Assembly (NCBI GenBank): GCA_964036045.1 | Contig: OZ038379.1 | Location: forward strand, 74,171,992-74,235,991 | Length of the DNA stretch: 64,000 nt | Origin: Eutreptiella sp. 'Long Island Sound 2002' | Lineage: Eukaryota; Euglenozoa; Euglenophyceae; Eutreptiales; Eutreptiaceae | Direction: 5' to 3' | Shown here: piece after piece, positions 45,801-56,528 of the stretch | How positions within the stretch are numbered: the first letter of the stretch is position 1 | How the letters are laid out: every line of letters starts with the position of its first letter | Position numbers and translations under genes: made by a program | Notes under the pieces: model-generated | Databases searched by the model: none | What the model was told of the DNA's origin: nothing | What the model saw: the letters and a program-made list of their open reading frames with translations, nothing else

Positions 45801-47000
45801 GGAGCATCGTCAACATCAACCAGGGGTCCCCACCACCCACCCAAGCAGCACAAAACACCACAGCAACACCACCACACCCTCACCACCAGCGACACCAGCA
45901 GCACCCTCCGCCAGGAATGGCGAGGAGAAGGCCCAACAACGCGGACCCACGCAACGTCCCCCGCAGCCTCACCATCGGACCGCCACCACCGGCGCCAACC
46001 CCCAACACACCACCGTCACCAACGCCACCGACCCCTGACGCAAAAACCACACAGCCCGCACAAACGGCACCAGCCAGAGCATCACCGACAACACTCCCGG
46101 CCAACTCTCAAGAACACCACCGAAAGCACCACCGTCGACCGAAAGCCACAACAACCCCAGGGTACAGGTCCCCCTTCCCACCCCCCACCATCTGCACAAC
46201 CAGCGACACCATCACCAGCACCAACCGGAACACCGACAACGACAGCCTCACCAACAACCGACACCCCCCTACCGCTGCCACCCACCAGTCACGCCACCCA
46301 CCGTCGATGCCGCCCACCAATGCCGCACCCCGAACCACACCTACACCCGAAACCTGCACCAGCACGCCCGGCCGAGCCGTCAATGGCATCGCCGCCCATT
46401 GCACCGCCTACACTCACCACCGCCACCACCAGCCTGCGCGAGGCCAGGAACCCCCGGCATCGCCAACGGCCTCAACGAGCACCGACACCACCAACACCAC
46501 CACCGCCGGACGGGGACTACCCACAATCCAGGAACATCTCCACCACCAACAACCAATACACCACCCGCGGCATCCCACCATTGCCAACGCCACCACGGCA
46601 CCTATCACACCTCCACCACCGGAGGCGACATGGGCCACACCACCCGTCATCTACAGCACCCTCGCCACCACCGCCACATCCGGCCCACAAACGTTACGCC
46701 CCAACGACCAGAAACAACACCCTCACCACCGACAACACCACATACGCCCATACGTCACCCGCGCCATGCTCGGCAACCATCACCTCGGCATCAGAGGCAC
46801 CAACACCACCGGCGACGACGACAGCGACAACAGCTGACCCACCAGCTAACCACCATCAACCATAGCCCAGCACCAACCTCATCTACCCTAACGCCCATAC
46901 CACCCTCGCCAACAGCGCCGCCACCGACACAATCATCCACTCCGGCGCCCACACCACCCTCACCACCAACATCACCACCACACCCCCAGGGTCTGGGCTC
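42858..47000 (+). repeat. Second tandem array, units of ~1.2-1.7 kb, degenerate
   Basis: Long stretches recur in order: 42,858-43,140 with 44,528-44,820; 43,688-44,010 with 44,855-45,180; 44,161-44,520 with 45,379-45,730. Two main units are clear, and a third, more diverged, starts near 45,905. Units open with GCCAGGAGTGGCGA (variant GGAATGG at 45,905). The first unit has an extra ~500 bp at 43,140-43,690. Thr/Asn-rich readings such as NTYSALAFDIA appear in parts but are not kept in frame between units. Confidence 0.8.
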
Positions 47001-47106
47001 GCGGGAAACAGAACGGCAGAGCGAGCACGCCACCACCCGCACGCGTCGCCCACCCTATCGTACACCGCTCTGCAACACGCCCCCCCCCCGCTTCCCCTGA
47101 CAGGGC

Positions 47107-50100
47107 GTGCGCTCCAGCCCACTGCTGGGAAGACGACTACGACGTCCTCCCGGCAATCCGACACCTACTGGCAGCCACGGCCCCGCGCCCACAAGCCCAC
47201 CAGCAACCCACGGAACCGCAGGAGCCCGACCACCCCATGCCACCACGCTCCATATCCCCCGCGTCCACCGCAGACCGGAACGCGGAACACCAGCGAGAGG
47301 AGCCCAACCCCGACCGCGCCGCCACGCCCCCTACCGCCCCCCCCCCCTAAAGGACATCCACGCCACACTGGCCAGCACCCTAGCCCCCATGGACGCCCAG
47401 CAGTACTACCAGTCTGTTCAACGAGACCTCCCTGAGGACCACGCGACCTTCCAGGGGTGGAAGCAGGAGAAAATGAAACGACAACGAGTGGGGCACAGAG
47501 GAAGACCTTCTCTGGGAAGACACCTGGAAAGGCACCGCAGACGCCTTCCTGGAGGCAGCAGCCGAAACCTACCCCCGCCCGCCCGGGGACACTAGACACG
47601 GCCTCCACGCCCTCCTAGCGTTCCACAGCTGGAAACACCGCCACACCGTCACTCTCCACCCCCTCGACCACAATCCACACCGATGGACACCTGAAGACGA
47701 CGCCACAGCCGCCATCACCGTACAGCAAAGCCCTGAGAACCCGGAGGAATACCACATCACCTGGAACGATCCGGCACCCCACCCCTCCGCCTCCCCCACC
47801 CTCCCAGATGTCTTCGCCACCATTAGTGCAGAGCTCCAGGAGGCGAAAGCCCCACAGCAACTGGCCGAAGAGATGCCCCAGGCACCATCACCACCAACCA
47901 CACAAGACCAACCCCGCACAGAGCCCCTCACTCACCCCATCACCACAATGGAGCTCCCCCCACAACACCGCACCACCCCAGACCGAAACGGGTTTGGAGA
48001 CCTGCCGCGGGAATGGGCGGTCCACAACGGCACACTTCGATGGGACGAAATCACACCGGGCCTCCAGGCCATCCGCCTCTACTCGATCACCGAGCCCAGC
48101 ACCACCTGGGCACTACACACGGACCGCCACCACCTCCTCCTCACTGTCCAAGGCAATGCCACGATCACACCCACGGAAAGAGACCCCGTAACAGCAGCCC
48201 CCGCCCACGCCGTCCACATACCCCCGCAAGCATCGTCGGCACCTATGACGGTGCATCCAGGCCCCACCCCATGGCAAGCCATCGTCATCACCTACCCCGC
48301 CCCAAATGACCACACACACACCTGGCAGCAACGGTGGGAGGACATCCGGGGGGACCTCCTCCAAGAACACCTAGGGCTCACACGCACCCACCACACCCTA
48401 CACCCGATACGAGGAGTAGGCCAAGCACCACACGGCATACACGCCCGGGGAGTATGGGCGTACGCCACACCCATAAACCCACAAGCAGCGGAGGACATTA
48501 AGACCGCCCTATCCATCCAGCAAGCCAAGACCCAAACCCCGCACCGCAACACCCAACGAGGCTACACCATTTGGTGGGCATACCAAGACCATGACACCCT
48601 CACCCCCCAACCGGGGGCCCCCCCTCTAGACACCAACACCACCGCCCTCCTCCAAGCCGCAACAGCGGCAGCCACACAGGTAGAGGCCCCGGAAACCTGG
48701 GGCCCACAATACCTGGTCGAAACCAAAGTGGCGCCCCACGCGAAGGGCTAAGACAAGCCCCCAACACCGAAGCCGCTCCACCCCCCACTCAAGCTAGACC
48801 CGACGGAACACGCCCCCCAGGACGAATGGGCGACCCACTACATCATCCCCCACACCACCACCCGCAAAAACGACGCCGCCAAGATCACCGTCACCCGCCA
48901 CCTCCCCAACACCACACAGGTGTATGAGCTGACGGCCCCCAACGTCCTCGTCATCCGTGGCCGACACGACGAGCGATACACCATACAGGCGGAAGGGGCC
49001 GCCGCAACCACCCTGTACACATGGGCAACACGGGGGGACCTCCCACACCCCACCCTCCACCACACCCCCTCCTGGCCCCCCCCCTTCCACACAGCAGACC
49101 GCCCCAACAAGAAGCCCAAACACACAGGTGTGCACACCCCCGCCCAGGAGGCCCGGCACCGACACGATGCGAGGCGCAAGGCCCGCGCCCTCCACGACGA
49201 CCACACCATCCCCCGCATCGGCGCCCCCCCCGCCAGGGTATCAGATACCACTCACAACCGCACGATCACAGGCATCACCACAGACTGCCTGAACCCAGCG
49301 GCGTCGCGGGCAGACGCCGTGTGGATCAGCCAAGGGCGCTCCCACACACGGGCGGTGGCGCGCCTCCACAACATCCAACCCCACAAACGCCAGCGCGCCG
49401 TTGGACCCTTCACCGTACACGTCACCCCGTACGGCATTGACCAGCCCCGGTGTGAGCACCATGACCCGCCCTGCTCCACCCCATGCACCTCGCCCCTGCG
49501 CCAACCGCTGCCGGCCCCCACCATCACGGGCAACATGTACCTGGGCACCGTACCGGGAGACCCGGGCATATACATCCTGCCCAACAGGTCCAGGGAACAC
49601 GCCATCCCCCTCCACGGTGTAGAATCCCTCGCCCTGGGACCACCCCCAACAAAACACCAACACCAACACATCCCGGGGGACAAACGGACACAGGCGCCAG
49701 ACGGGGGAGAAAAGGCCCACCAACGCGCCCTGGCCCACATCACCGTCCACCCTGCAGCCCACCTACCAAAGGACTTTGGCACGGAGCGCCACATCGTCCT
49801 GGAGGGGCAAGCCCACCACATCATCACCGCCGCCCTGTACACCCTCGCCGCCCACGAACGCCACTGGGACCCCACAACCATCCCAGCAATGCCCCCACCA
49901 CCCCAAGGCCCCAAAGATCCCGTCACCCCCTTCCACATCGATCAACTCCTAAGCCGCAAGGCCCCCCCACACCTCCACCCCTCCAGGATACCACTAGCCA
50001 TCGCAACGTGGGACACCCTGGACACGCCCCCCCAACAACCTGCCATCCGCATCCTCAAAGCGGACGCCCAATGGTGGGTCCTCCACTTGGCACACGGAGT

Positions 50101-51178
50101 CCTCATGGCAGCCCAGGCCTATACCCCGGAAATAGACCCGGAAGACCCCCCACGGGGCCAGCAGCGACTCCTCCAAGCCACCATCCTCACAGGCCGCGAA
50201 GGCGCCCCCTGGGAAGCCCTCCACACAGCACTCTACTGGGCTCAAGTCTCCCCCAACAGCCCGGACACACCGGAACCCACAGAGGCCTGGGTCATGCAGG
50301 CCAAGGCCATGAGGAGCTACCACCTACACCACCCCTTCGACGACAGCCCGGCCGCACTGCCATGGCCAACAGATCCCCCGGAGACCGTGCGCAAACTCGC
50401 CGACATCATACGCAGCCACGCGAAAGCGAAAATGCAAAAACCGGCAGAACCCCCACTGAGGGATCCAGACCCGCAAGCAACGCACCCCTTCTTCAACCCC
50501 CATGCCCCCCCAGCCCCGCTACCTCCAGTCCCACCCAAGCGAACGAAACGACAAAGGGGCGCACCCGCCCCCAGCCAAGCCGGAAGAGCAGCGACCTCCC
50601 GACCCCCCGCATCCCACCCAACCCACCCGGCGAACCCAGACCAAGCATCCTCGTCATCCTCCCTCCCACCAATACCACCGCCCCACCCGGACCAAGCATC
50701 CTCGTCATCCTCCCTCCCACCACTACCACCGCCCCACCCGGACCAGGCATCCTCATCATCCTCCCTCCCGCCACCAGCACAGCCCCCGCCAAAAGCGTAC
50801 CCAGGATTCGAAAAAGGCGCGAAGGTCCAACAGCCCTTCCGCAACGACCACACAGGCGACTGGATCTGGTGTGAGGGCACGATCCAGTACCGCCTCAAGG
50901 AACCGGGGGACAACGGGGCGCCACAGATCCGGGTGATCTGGCACCGCCAAAAAGAGCTAGACCAAGGCAGCAGCGCCCCGGACAAACCAGTCAGCTACAC
51001 CCTGGAGCTCTCCAGCGCCCACCCCATCCGGCTCCGCACCGAAGAGAACAAGGCCCACACAGGCACCAAATACACTGGGGAGCTCCCCCCGCAGTGGAGC
51101 CAAGGCCTCCCCCCGCCGCGCCTACCCAAACGCCCACAAACCGCCAAAAAGTCCCCGAGCCCCAGTCCCCCTCCCTGA
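47107..51178 (+). pseudogene. ORF1 of element D
   Basis: The best start is ATG 47,389 (MDAQQYYQSVQRDLP); the frame is open from 47,107. At ~47,487 the sense passes to frame 2 (EWGTEEDLLWEDTW), which runs to TGA 51,176-51,178, interrupted once by TAA 48,749-48,751. From N to C it shows a charged region, a helical stretch with a Cys/His cluster (RCEHHDPPCSTPC, ~49,447), ALHTALYWAQ (~50,227), a 17-residue Pro/Ser repeat and a Trp-containing block (VQQPFRND, WIWCEGTI, IRVIWH, ~50,823-50,945) that resembles an SH3/Tudor-like barrel in length and spacing. The Cys cluster and the last block are conserved in B. It is probably the nucleic-acid-binding partner of ORF2. Confidence 0.7.
50634..50780 (+). 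repeat. 51-bp in-frame tandem repeat in ORF1 of element D, three copies
   Basis: Encodes three near-identical 17-residue units with DQASSSSSLPP followed by prolines. It keeps the frame, so it makes a flexible linker between the helical part and the Trp-rich block. Confidence 0.9.
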
Positions 51179-51225
51179 CGGGGCAAGGGCCGAGGGCACA
51201 AGCCTCCACAGCCCCGGCCCGCCCC
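51176..51225 (+). promoter_or_regulatory. Candidate stop-codon readthrough signal between ORF1 and ORF2 of element D
   Basis: TGA 51,176-51,178 is followed directly by CGGGGC. A hairpin can form from GGGCCG (51,187-51,192) with CGGCCC (51,215-51,220), extended by GGGG (51,180-51,183) with CCCC (51,222-51,225). The next ~45 codons are conserved with element B before any in-frame ATG occurs (first ATG 51,314, inside the endonuclease). Together this favours readthrough over fresh initiation. Confidence 0.55.
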
Positions 51226-54200
51226 CACCGAGGCCACCGTCAACCTCCTCGACCTCAACCTCCCGGCCGTCACATACTCCAAGGACGCCACAACCGCCCT
51301 CCAAGAGCTCCTGATGGCACAGGGGCCGGGGTGGGTTCCCCACCTCCTCACCTTCCAGGAACAAGGCCTACAGCGCGACGACCCCCCAGAAACCACCCCC
51401 ATATATACCCCGGACCAGAAAGCGTACAAATGCTACTGGCACAAGGGGACCCCCCTATACGCCCAAACCGGCATCCACGTCCACCTCGTCCACCACCTCA
51501 GCGTCCCAGGGAGGCTAGGTGTCTATGAGGTCGTCGGGGACGGATGGCAACTCAACGTCATCAACACCCACGTCCCCTTCGGCGAAGCCACGGAACCCTT
51601 CCTCCAAGCCCTGGCCGAGGCATACCGCCAGATGGCCATGCTCGCCCCCACAGTCATCATCGGCGACACGAACGCCGCCCCCACCCCAGCGGACCGAGGG
51701 GGACAGGCCACACCCCAGGACCAAGCAGTCCGCGACACCATCGAAATGCTGGGGCTCGTGGACCTGACAGCAAACCTCGAAGGCCAACCATCCCACTTCC
51801 CCCACCAAACAGATGCCGCCCCATCCCGCATCGACGTATGCTATGGCGACCTCACTACCATCATCCGAGGGGAGGCCCGATATGGACCCCTTCCGCTAGG
51901 ACCCACAGGCCATAGCCCCCTGCACATCCGCCTCACCATCCCCAACCTTCCCCCCAGCCCCCCAGAGGATGCGGACCAAGGCCTACCACCCCCCCTGAGG
52001 ATGCCCCCGCTGCATGACAAGCATGCCTGGTCCCGATATCACAGGGCCATAGACCGCGCCCGGCGCATCCAACCAGACCCCACCGACCTACTCACAGCCA
52101 TGCGCACGGCCGCCGTCGCCTGCGGCTTCCAACAACACCCCCACACAGACGATGACCAACCACCCACGGCCCTGGGGGACATGCTCCATGACCTCTGGCA
52201 TGCGAAGCAACAACTGGCGACTCTCCTCCACACCGACACCCCCCAAACCCGCCGCCAGATACACCACTGCAGGACACGGATAGCCCACATCAGGGCAGAC
52301 CTGCAGCGGTGGCACATCCACAGGCAACAGGGCATCGCCCAGGAACACGAACGGTATGTGCAACATGAACTCCCCTACAAGGCCATCCGCCACCTCAACG
52401 ACGCCATGACCGACACCGGCCACCGCACCATCACCACGGTCCGGCAGGAGGACGGCTCCCTCACCAACGACCCAGCCACAGTGCTCCAAGGCACCCAAGA
52501 CAGCTTCCTTCGGCAACACACCCCCACCCAAGACACACTGGACCCAGACACCCAGGCCAAAATCGACCGCCTCGCTCGGGTCTTCAACCACGCCCAGAGG
52601 AGGCAACTGGAAAAACGCCCCTTCACCATCCACGAAGTCCGGAAGGCCATCCACAGTGTCGGGCAACACAAAACCCCAGGCTACGACGGCCTCCCTGCAG
52701 AACCATACTACCACCTCCCCGCCCACCTCCTCCGCGTTCTCGCCCACCGCCTCTGGGACATCGTCACGGGGCGGACCCCCCTGCCACCAGACTGGGCAAA
52801 CGTTGTCCGCCCCCTCTACAAAAAAGGAGACTGGGCAAACCCGGACAACTGGCGCCCCATAGTCTGTGCGGTCACGGAGGTCAAAATCGTCTGGACAATC
52901 CTCCTGCGCCGCATCCGCCCCCACCTGGACCCCCACATACCAGCAAGCCTCTGGGGGGCCATCCCAGGCCGGTCCCCACACGAGGCCATCTTCCTCCAGG
53001 ACACCATCGCGGACATGGACCCTGTGGACCTCATCATCACCTCCCTCGACGTCAAAGGATCCTTCCCGAACACCCCCTGGCTCCTTCTAGAAGCGGTGTG
53101 GAAACGCCTAGGCCTCCCCTTCTACAACTTCACCTCCGGCTACATCCGCACCCGCAAATACACGGTCCGCACTGGAGCAGGCCTCACCCCCTTCCTGGAG
53201 CCAGGCAGCGGGGTCCCCCAAGGGGGAGCAGAGGGCCCCTTCCTGTACCTTCTAGTGACACTCCCCCTGGCCCTCGCAATCGAGCAGGATTACCCGGCCT
53301 ACGCACCCTACCCCCTCCTCTCCCCCCTGGTGGGCTTCGCGGACGACACCAACCTCACCGTCGCGCACACCCCACACGAACCCCATGCCCCGGACCCCGG
53401 GCCAACGGTCACCCAACAGACCAACGACTTACTGGACGTGACCGTCTCCTACCTCTCCCACAACAACCTCATCGTCTACCCCACAAAGTCAGTGGCCATG
53501 ATCAAGGGGTCTGCCACACCTAACACCCTAGGGCCACAAGGGCCCCCCATGCAAGTCGTGACAACCACCACCCACCTGGGGGTAGTCCAGGCCGCCAACC
53601 CTGAGGACGCCACCCTCCCTCCCAAGTTGCAATCACACCTCGCCCATCTCCCCAGATATGCGTCCCCGACCAACAAGGCCCTCTTCCTGTCCCACCAGAG
53701 CCTGGCGTACTACCTCACCGGGGTCTTGAACGCCTCCAGAGGCTTCCAAGCACTCCACCTGACACACCCCACCACCGCCCTCCAGCCGGCCACACGCGCC
53801 GTGACCAAGGCATGGGCAGCACACGGGGGCTGGCCCACCTCCATACCCACCCGCGCCATCCGAGCGGCATGGCCCCACTATGGGGACGCCATAAGGGGCG
53901 AGGTGAAAGCGGCCTACACCAGACACACCGCCCTCCTCCTTCACCGCATGACCCACAACCACTCACCGGAGGTCCGCGAGGTCACCGCAATCCGCCTCCA
54001 AGCCGCACAATGGGCCCGCAACACATGCCCGCGCTGGGTACTCCACCAGACGGGCATGCCCACCAACATGAACACGCGCCTGTGGAACCACCTGCAGCTT
54101 CTCCTCCCATCCCCACACCACGCCATACTCACCAACCACACGTGCCCAGAGGAAGGGCCACTAGCGGTCCTCTGCGGTGACCTCCCCCATCACCCCCAGG

Positions 54201-55696
54201 GCACCATCCACACCATAGACCTTGTCGGGCCCTCCATCACCGTAGTATACGTCACCCTCCCCCAAATGCGGGTCCTGCACCACAGCGGGGCACACCACAC
54301 CCCCTTTCTACAGCTTCCCGAATGGCCACAATACTGCCTTCTCCACCAGTACCTCACGCAGACGGCACGAGCAGCGGGGCACACTCTACCGGGCAGCAAA
54401 GACATGCGCACAGCCTACCGAGAATTCACAAAGCAACACCCCCGACCCATCCCAGCGACACCGCCCTACGCACCCACCGGATCGAAACACGAACCCGTCC
54501 CCCTGGTGACGGGCCCAGTCCCACCGCTAACCCTATTACTGGCCCCGAATGGAGCCAAACCCACGCAGACCAGCGTCATCCACCACGGGGCAAAATGGCG
54601 CATACCGAAACACCACATGACCGCCCGAGACCTACCAAAGGTCCCCCAAGATTCGAAGAGCATGCCACGCACATGTTGGGCCTGTGACCCCGAGGCACCA
54701 ACCACACCATGGCCCGTACTACATCTCATAGCACGCCTCCACACCCACCCCACAACCCACCTACCACCACAGGCCTACGCATGGATAGCCTCATGGTTCC
54801 ACCGCACCGAGACTAACCCCACGGTAGCACGGAACCCCGACCAGGCGCCCGAATGGCTCTTCACCACTACACCCACATGCCCCCGCCCCGACCCGGCAGG
54901 GGTCGCCATCCGTTACAGCATGTACGAGCCAGGCAGAACGGGCAAGCACGAGCACCCCTACTATCCGCTCCACCACTCCTGCCACACACCGGAGCACCGA
55001 ACACAAACCCTCACATGCCACGACCTAAACCCCGACACAGCCTACATCCTCCACTACATCTACTCCTACCTCACACAAGGACAGCCGGAGCAGGGACTCA
55101 TAGCCCTGTCCCCCCAAGCGAAGCACATCATCTCCAAAGGAATAGGGGTGTACGCCACCCCCATCCTGCAGCCCACAACCCCAGTAGCCCACCTCGCCAC
55201 GGGCCTTGCCATATACGCCTACCTGCCCATGAACCCATGCCGCCTCCCACAACCATCACCGGCGGACCGGCTCTTCTTCACCGACGCCTCAGGCGAATCC
55301 GCCCTCACGCCCATCACCGGGGGGGCCACCCTGCAGCTGACCCACACCGGGGGACACTACCACATGGACGACCACACGGGCCACACCAGCTATGGGGCCT
55401 CTTCCCACGGGGAGCTAGACGCCATGGCCGACGCCATCACCGAGGTCGCGGCCCACCTACCCGCCCACTCCCCGCACACCGTCCGGGTCTGGTTCGTGGT
55501 AGACGCCACTGTCGACACACACCTGATCCTCCGCATAGCAAGGCAACCACTTCGCAAAGCCACCGCGACGAGCCTCAGCACCCAGGCACTGCTACTCTGG
55601 AAAGCCCTTCGCAGCCTTCCCCCCTACGTCCAACTCCACATCGTGAAACAAGAGTCCCACAGACACCAATACGGAAATGGTAAGGTCGACAACTAG
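51179..55696 (+). CDS. ORF2 of element D: EEP endonuclease, reverse transcriptase, RNase H
   Basis: It is open for 1,505 codons from the ORF1 stop to TAG 55,696; the first ATG is 51,314. Endonuclease (~51,230-51,940): NLLDLNLPAVTY, LTFQEQG, INTHVPFG, IIGDTNAAP, PSRIDVCYGD and GHSPLHI, with Gly where SDH has Asp. RT (~52,600-53,500): QHKTPGYDGLPAE, NWRPIVC, TSLDVKGSFP (motif A), SGVPQGGAEGP (motif B), FADDTNL (catalytic). A ~550-residue connector without known domain follows. RNase H (~55,270-55,690): FFTDASGES, HGELDAMADAI, VVDATVD and GNGKVDN, broken by the TAG. It is the enzyme for target-primed reverse transcription. Confidence 0.9.
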   Translation, partial: RGKGRGHKPPQPRPAPTEATVNLLDLNLPAVTYSKDATTALQELLMAQGPGWVPHLLTFQEQGLQRDDPPETTPIYTPDQKAYKCYWHKGTPLYAQTGIHVHLVHHLSVPGRLGVYEVVGDGWQLNVINTHVPFGEATEPFLQALAEAYRQMAMLAPTVIIGDTNAAPTPADRGGQATPQDQAVRDTIEMLGLVDLTANLEGQPSHFPHQTDAAPSRIDVCYGDLTTIIRGEARYGPLPLGPTGHSPLHIRLTIPNLPPSPPEDADQGLPPPLRMPPLHDKHAWSRYHRAIDRARRIQPDPTDLLTAMRTAAVACGFQQHPHTDDDQPPTALGDMLHDLWHAKQQLATLLHTDTPQTRRQIHHCRTRIAHIRADLQRWHIHRQQGIAQEHERYVQHELPYKAIRHLNDAMTDTGHRTITTVRQEDGSLTNDPATVLQGTQDSFLRQHTPTQDTLDPDTQAKIDRLARVFNHAQRRQLEKRPFTIHEVRKAIHSVGQHKTPGYDGLPAEPYYHLPAHLLRVLAHRLWDIVTGRTPLPPDWANVVRPLYKKGDWANPDNWRPIVCAVTEVKIVWTILLRRIRPHLDPHIPASLWGAIPGRSPHEAIFLQDTIADMDPVDLIITSLDVKGSFPNTPWLLLEAVWKRLGLPFYNFTSGYIRTRKYTVRTGAGLTPFLEPGSGVPQGGAEGPFLYLLVTLPLALAIEQDYPAYAPYPLLSPLVGFADDTNLTVAHTPHEPHAPDPGPTVTQQTNDLLDVTVSYLSHNNLIVYPTKSVAMIKGSATPNTLGPQGPPMQVVTTTTHLGVVQAANPEDATLPPKLQSHLAHLPRYASPTNKALFLSHQSLAYYLTGVLNASRGFQALHLTHPTTALQPATRAVTKAWAAHGGWPTSIPTRAIRAAWPHYGDAIRGEVKAAYTRHTALLLHRMTHNHSPEVREVTAIRLQAAQWARNTCPRWVLHQTGMPTNMNTRLWNHLQLLLPSPHHAILTNHTCPEEGPLAVLCGDLPHHPQGTIHTIDLVGPSITVVYVTLPQMRVLHHSGAHHTPFLQLPEWPQYCLLHQYLTQTARAAGHTLPGSKDMRTAYREFTKQHPRPIPATPPYAPTGSKHEPVPLVTGPVPPLTLLLAPNGAKPTQTSVIHHGAKWRIPKHHMTARDLPKVPQDSKSMPRTCWACDPEAPTTPWPVLHLIARLHTHPTTHLPPQAYAWIASWFHRTETNPTVARNPDQAPEWLFTTTPTCPRPDPAGVAIRYSMYEPGRTGKHEHPYYPLHHSCHTPEHRTQTLTCHDLNPDTAYILHYIYSYLTQGQPEQGLIALSPQAKHIISKGIGVYATPILQPTTPVAHLATGLAIYAYLPMNPCRLPQPSPADRLFFTDASGESALTPITGGATLQLTHTGGHYHMDDHTGHTSYGASSHGELDAMADAITEVAAHLPAHSPHTVRVWFVVDATVDTHLILRIARQPLRKATATSLSTQALLLWKALRSLPPYVQLHIVKQESHRHQYGNGKVDN

Positions 55697-56528
55697 GCAG
55701 TACACCAGCGCACAACACACCTACCAGCCCTCCAGATCCCTGACCTCGGCCGCAACCACACACACCTCCAACACGTGCCCCCTGTACCCGAGCCCCATCA
55801 GACCCCGGACTGGGTACCAGAGGACGCCCCCTATTCCTCCCACGACAGAGCATACCACTACCCCAACCCCATCCAACATCTCGCCCGCGTGCTCGGCGAC
55901 GCAGACAGCCGGGCGCACATCCAGGAGCTCCAGGACAGACTGCAAATCCCCTCTCTACCACTCAGCGCTGCGCCCAGCAAACGTCCCAGCCCACCTCCAA
56001 AAACGACGCATCCAGCTCCTCAGAGAGCAACTGCCATTCCTCACCAGGGTCGCCAGATGGCTCGCCCGCAAGCACATCCACGTCCCCGACAAACACACCC
56101 GTTGCCCATGCGACCACACCACCCCGGAGGACTGGGAACACTTCAAGAAATGCCCCCTCCATACAGACAGGGACACCCTAGTGGGCTGGTCCCCGGCGGA
56201 AACCCTGCGATAACACGAAGGATGGCCAACCCACAGCCACGCACACCAGGCCACCGAACACCTCTTCCGGGACCCCCTGATCAAAGAAGCCACCATGAGA
56301 GGGGCAGTGACACAGGCCCTGCACCGACACCTCACCAAACACACCGAAAGCCCCATGGAGGCAGCAGCACACCTCAAGCTAGAAGCAGTCCGCAGAGCAG
56401 CGGCCCAAATGCTACACCGCAAACACCTCCTGCTAACACAGGCGGAGCAACTCACCGACCCCACTGCCAGGGAACACATGCAGCGTCTCATCCATTACCA
56501 TGCCGTGCATGACCCAGACGTCCACTAA
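55697..56528 (+). pseudogene. ORF2 C-terminus of element D with RT-type zinc finger
   Basis: The reading continues in frame after the TAG (AVHQRTTHLPALQIPDL). It then needs a one-base shift near 55,970 into LQKRRIQLLREQLPFL and the zinc motif RCPCDHTTPEDWEHFKKCP at ~56,101-56,157. TAA 56,212-56,214 interrupts once more before a helical tail that ends at TAA 56,526-56,528. Cys-x-Cys...His-x4-Cys is the usual end of many LINE ORF2 proteins. Confidence 0.7.

Noticed and set aside
43900-46860. Thr/Asn-rich adhesin-like repeat protein
   Set aside because: Readings such as NTYSALAFDIA last only short stretches, move between frames and are not kept between the tandem units.
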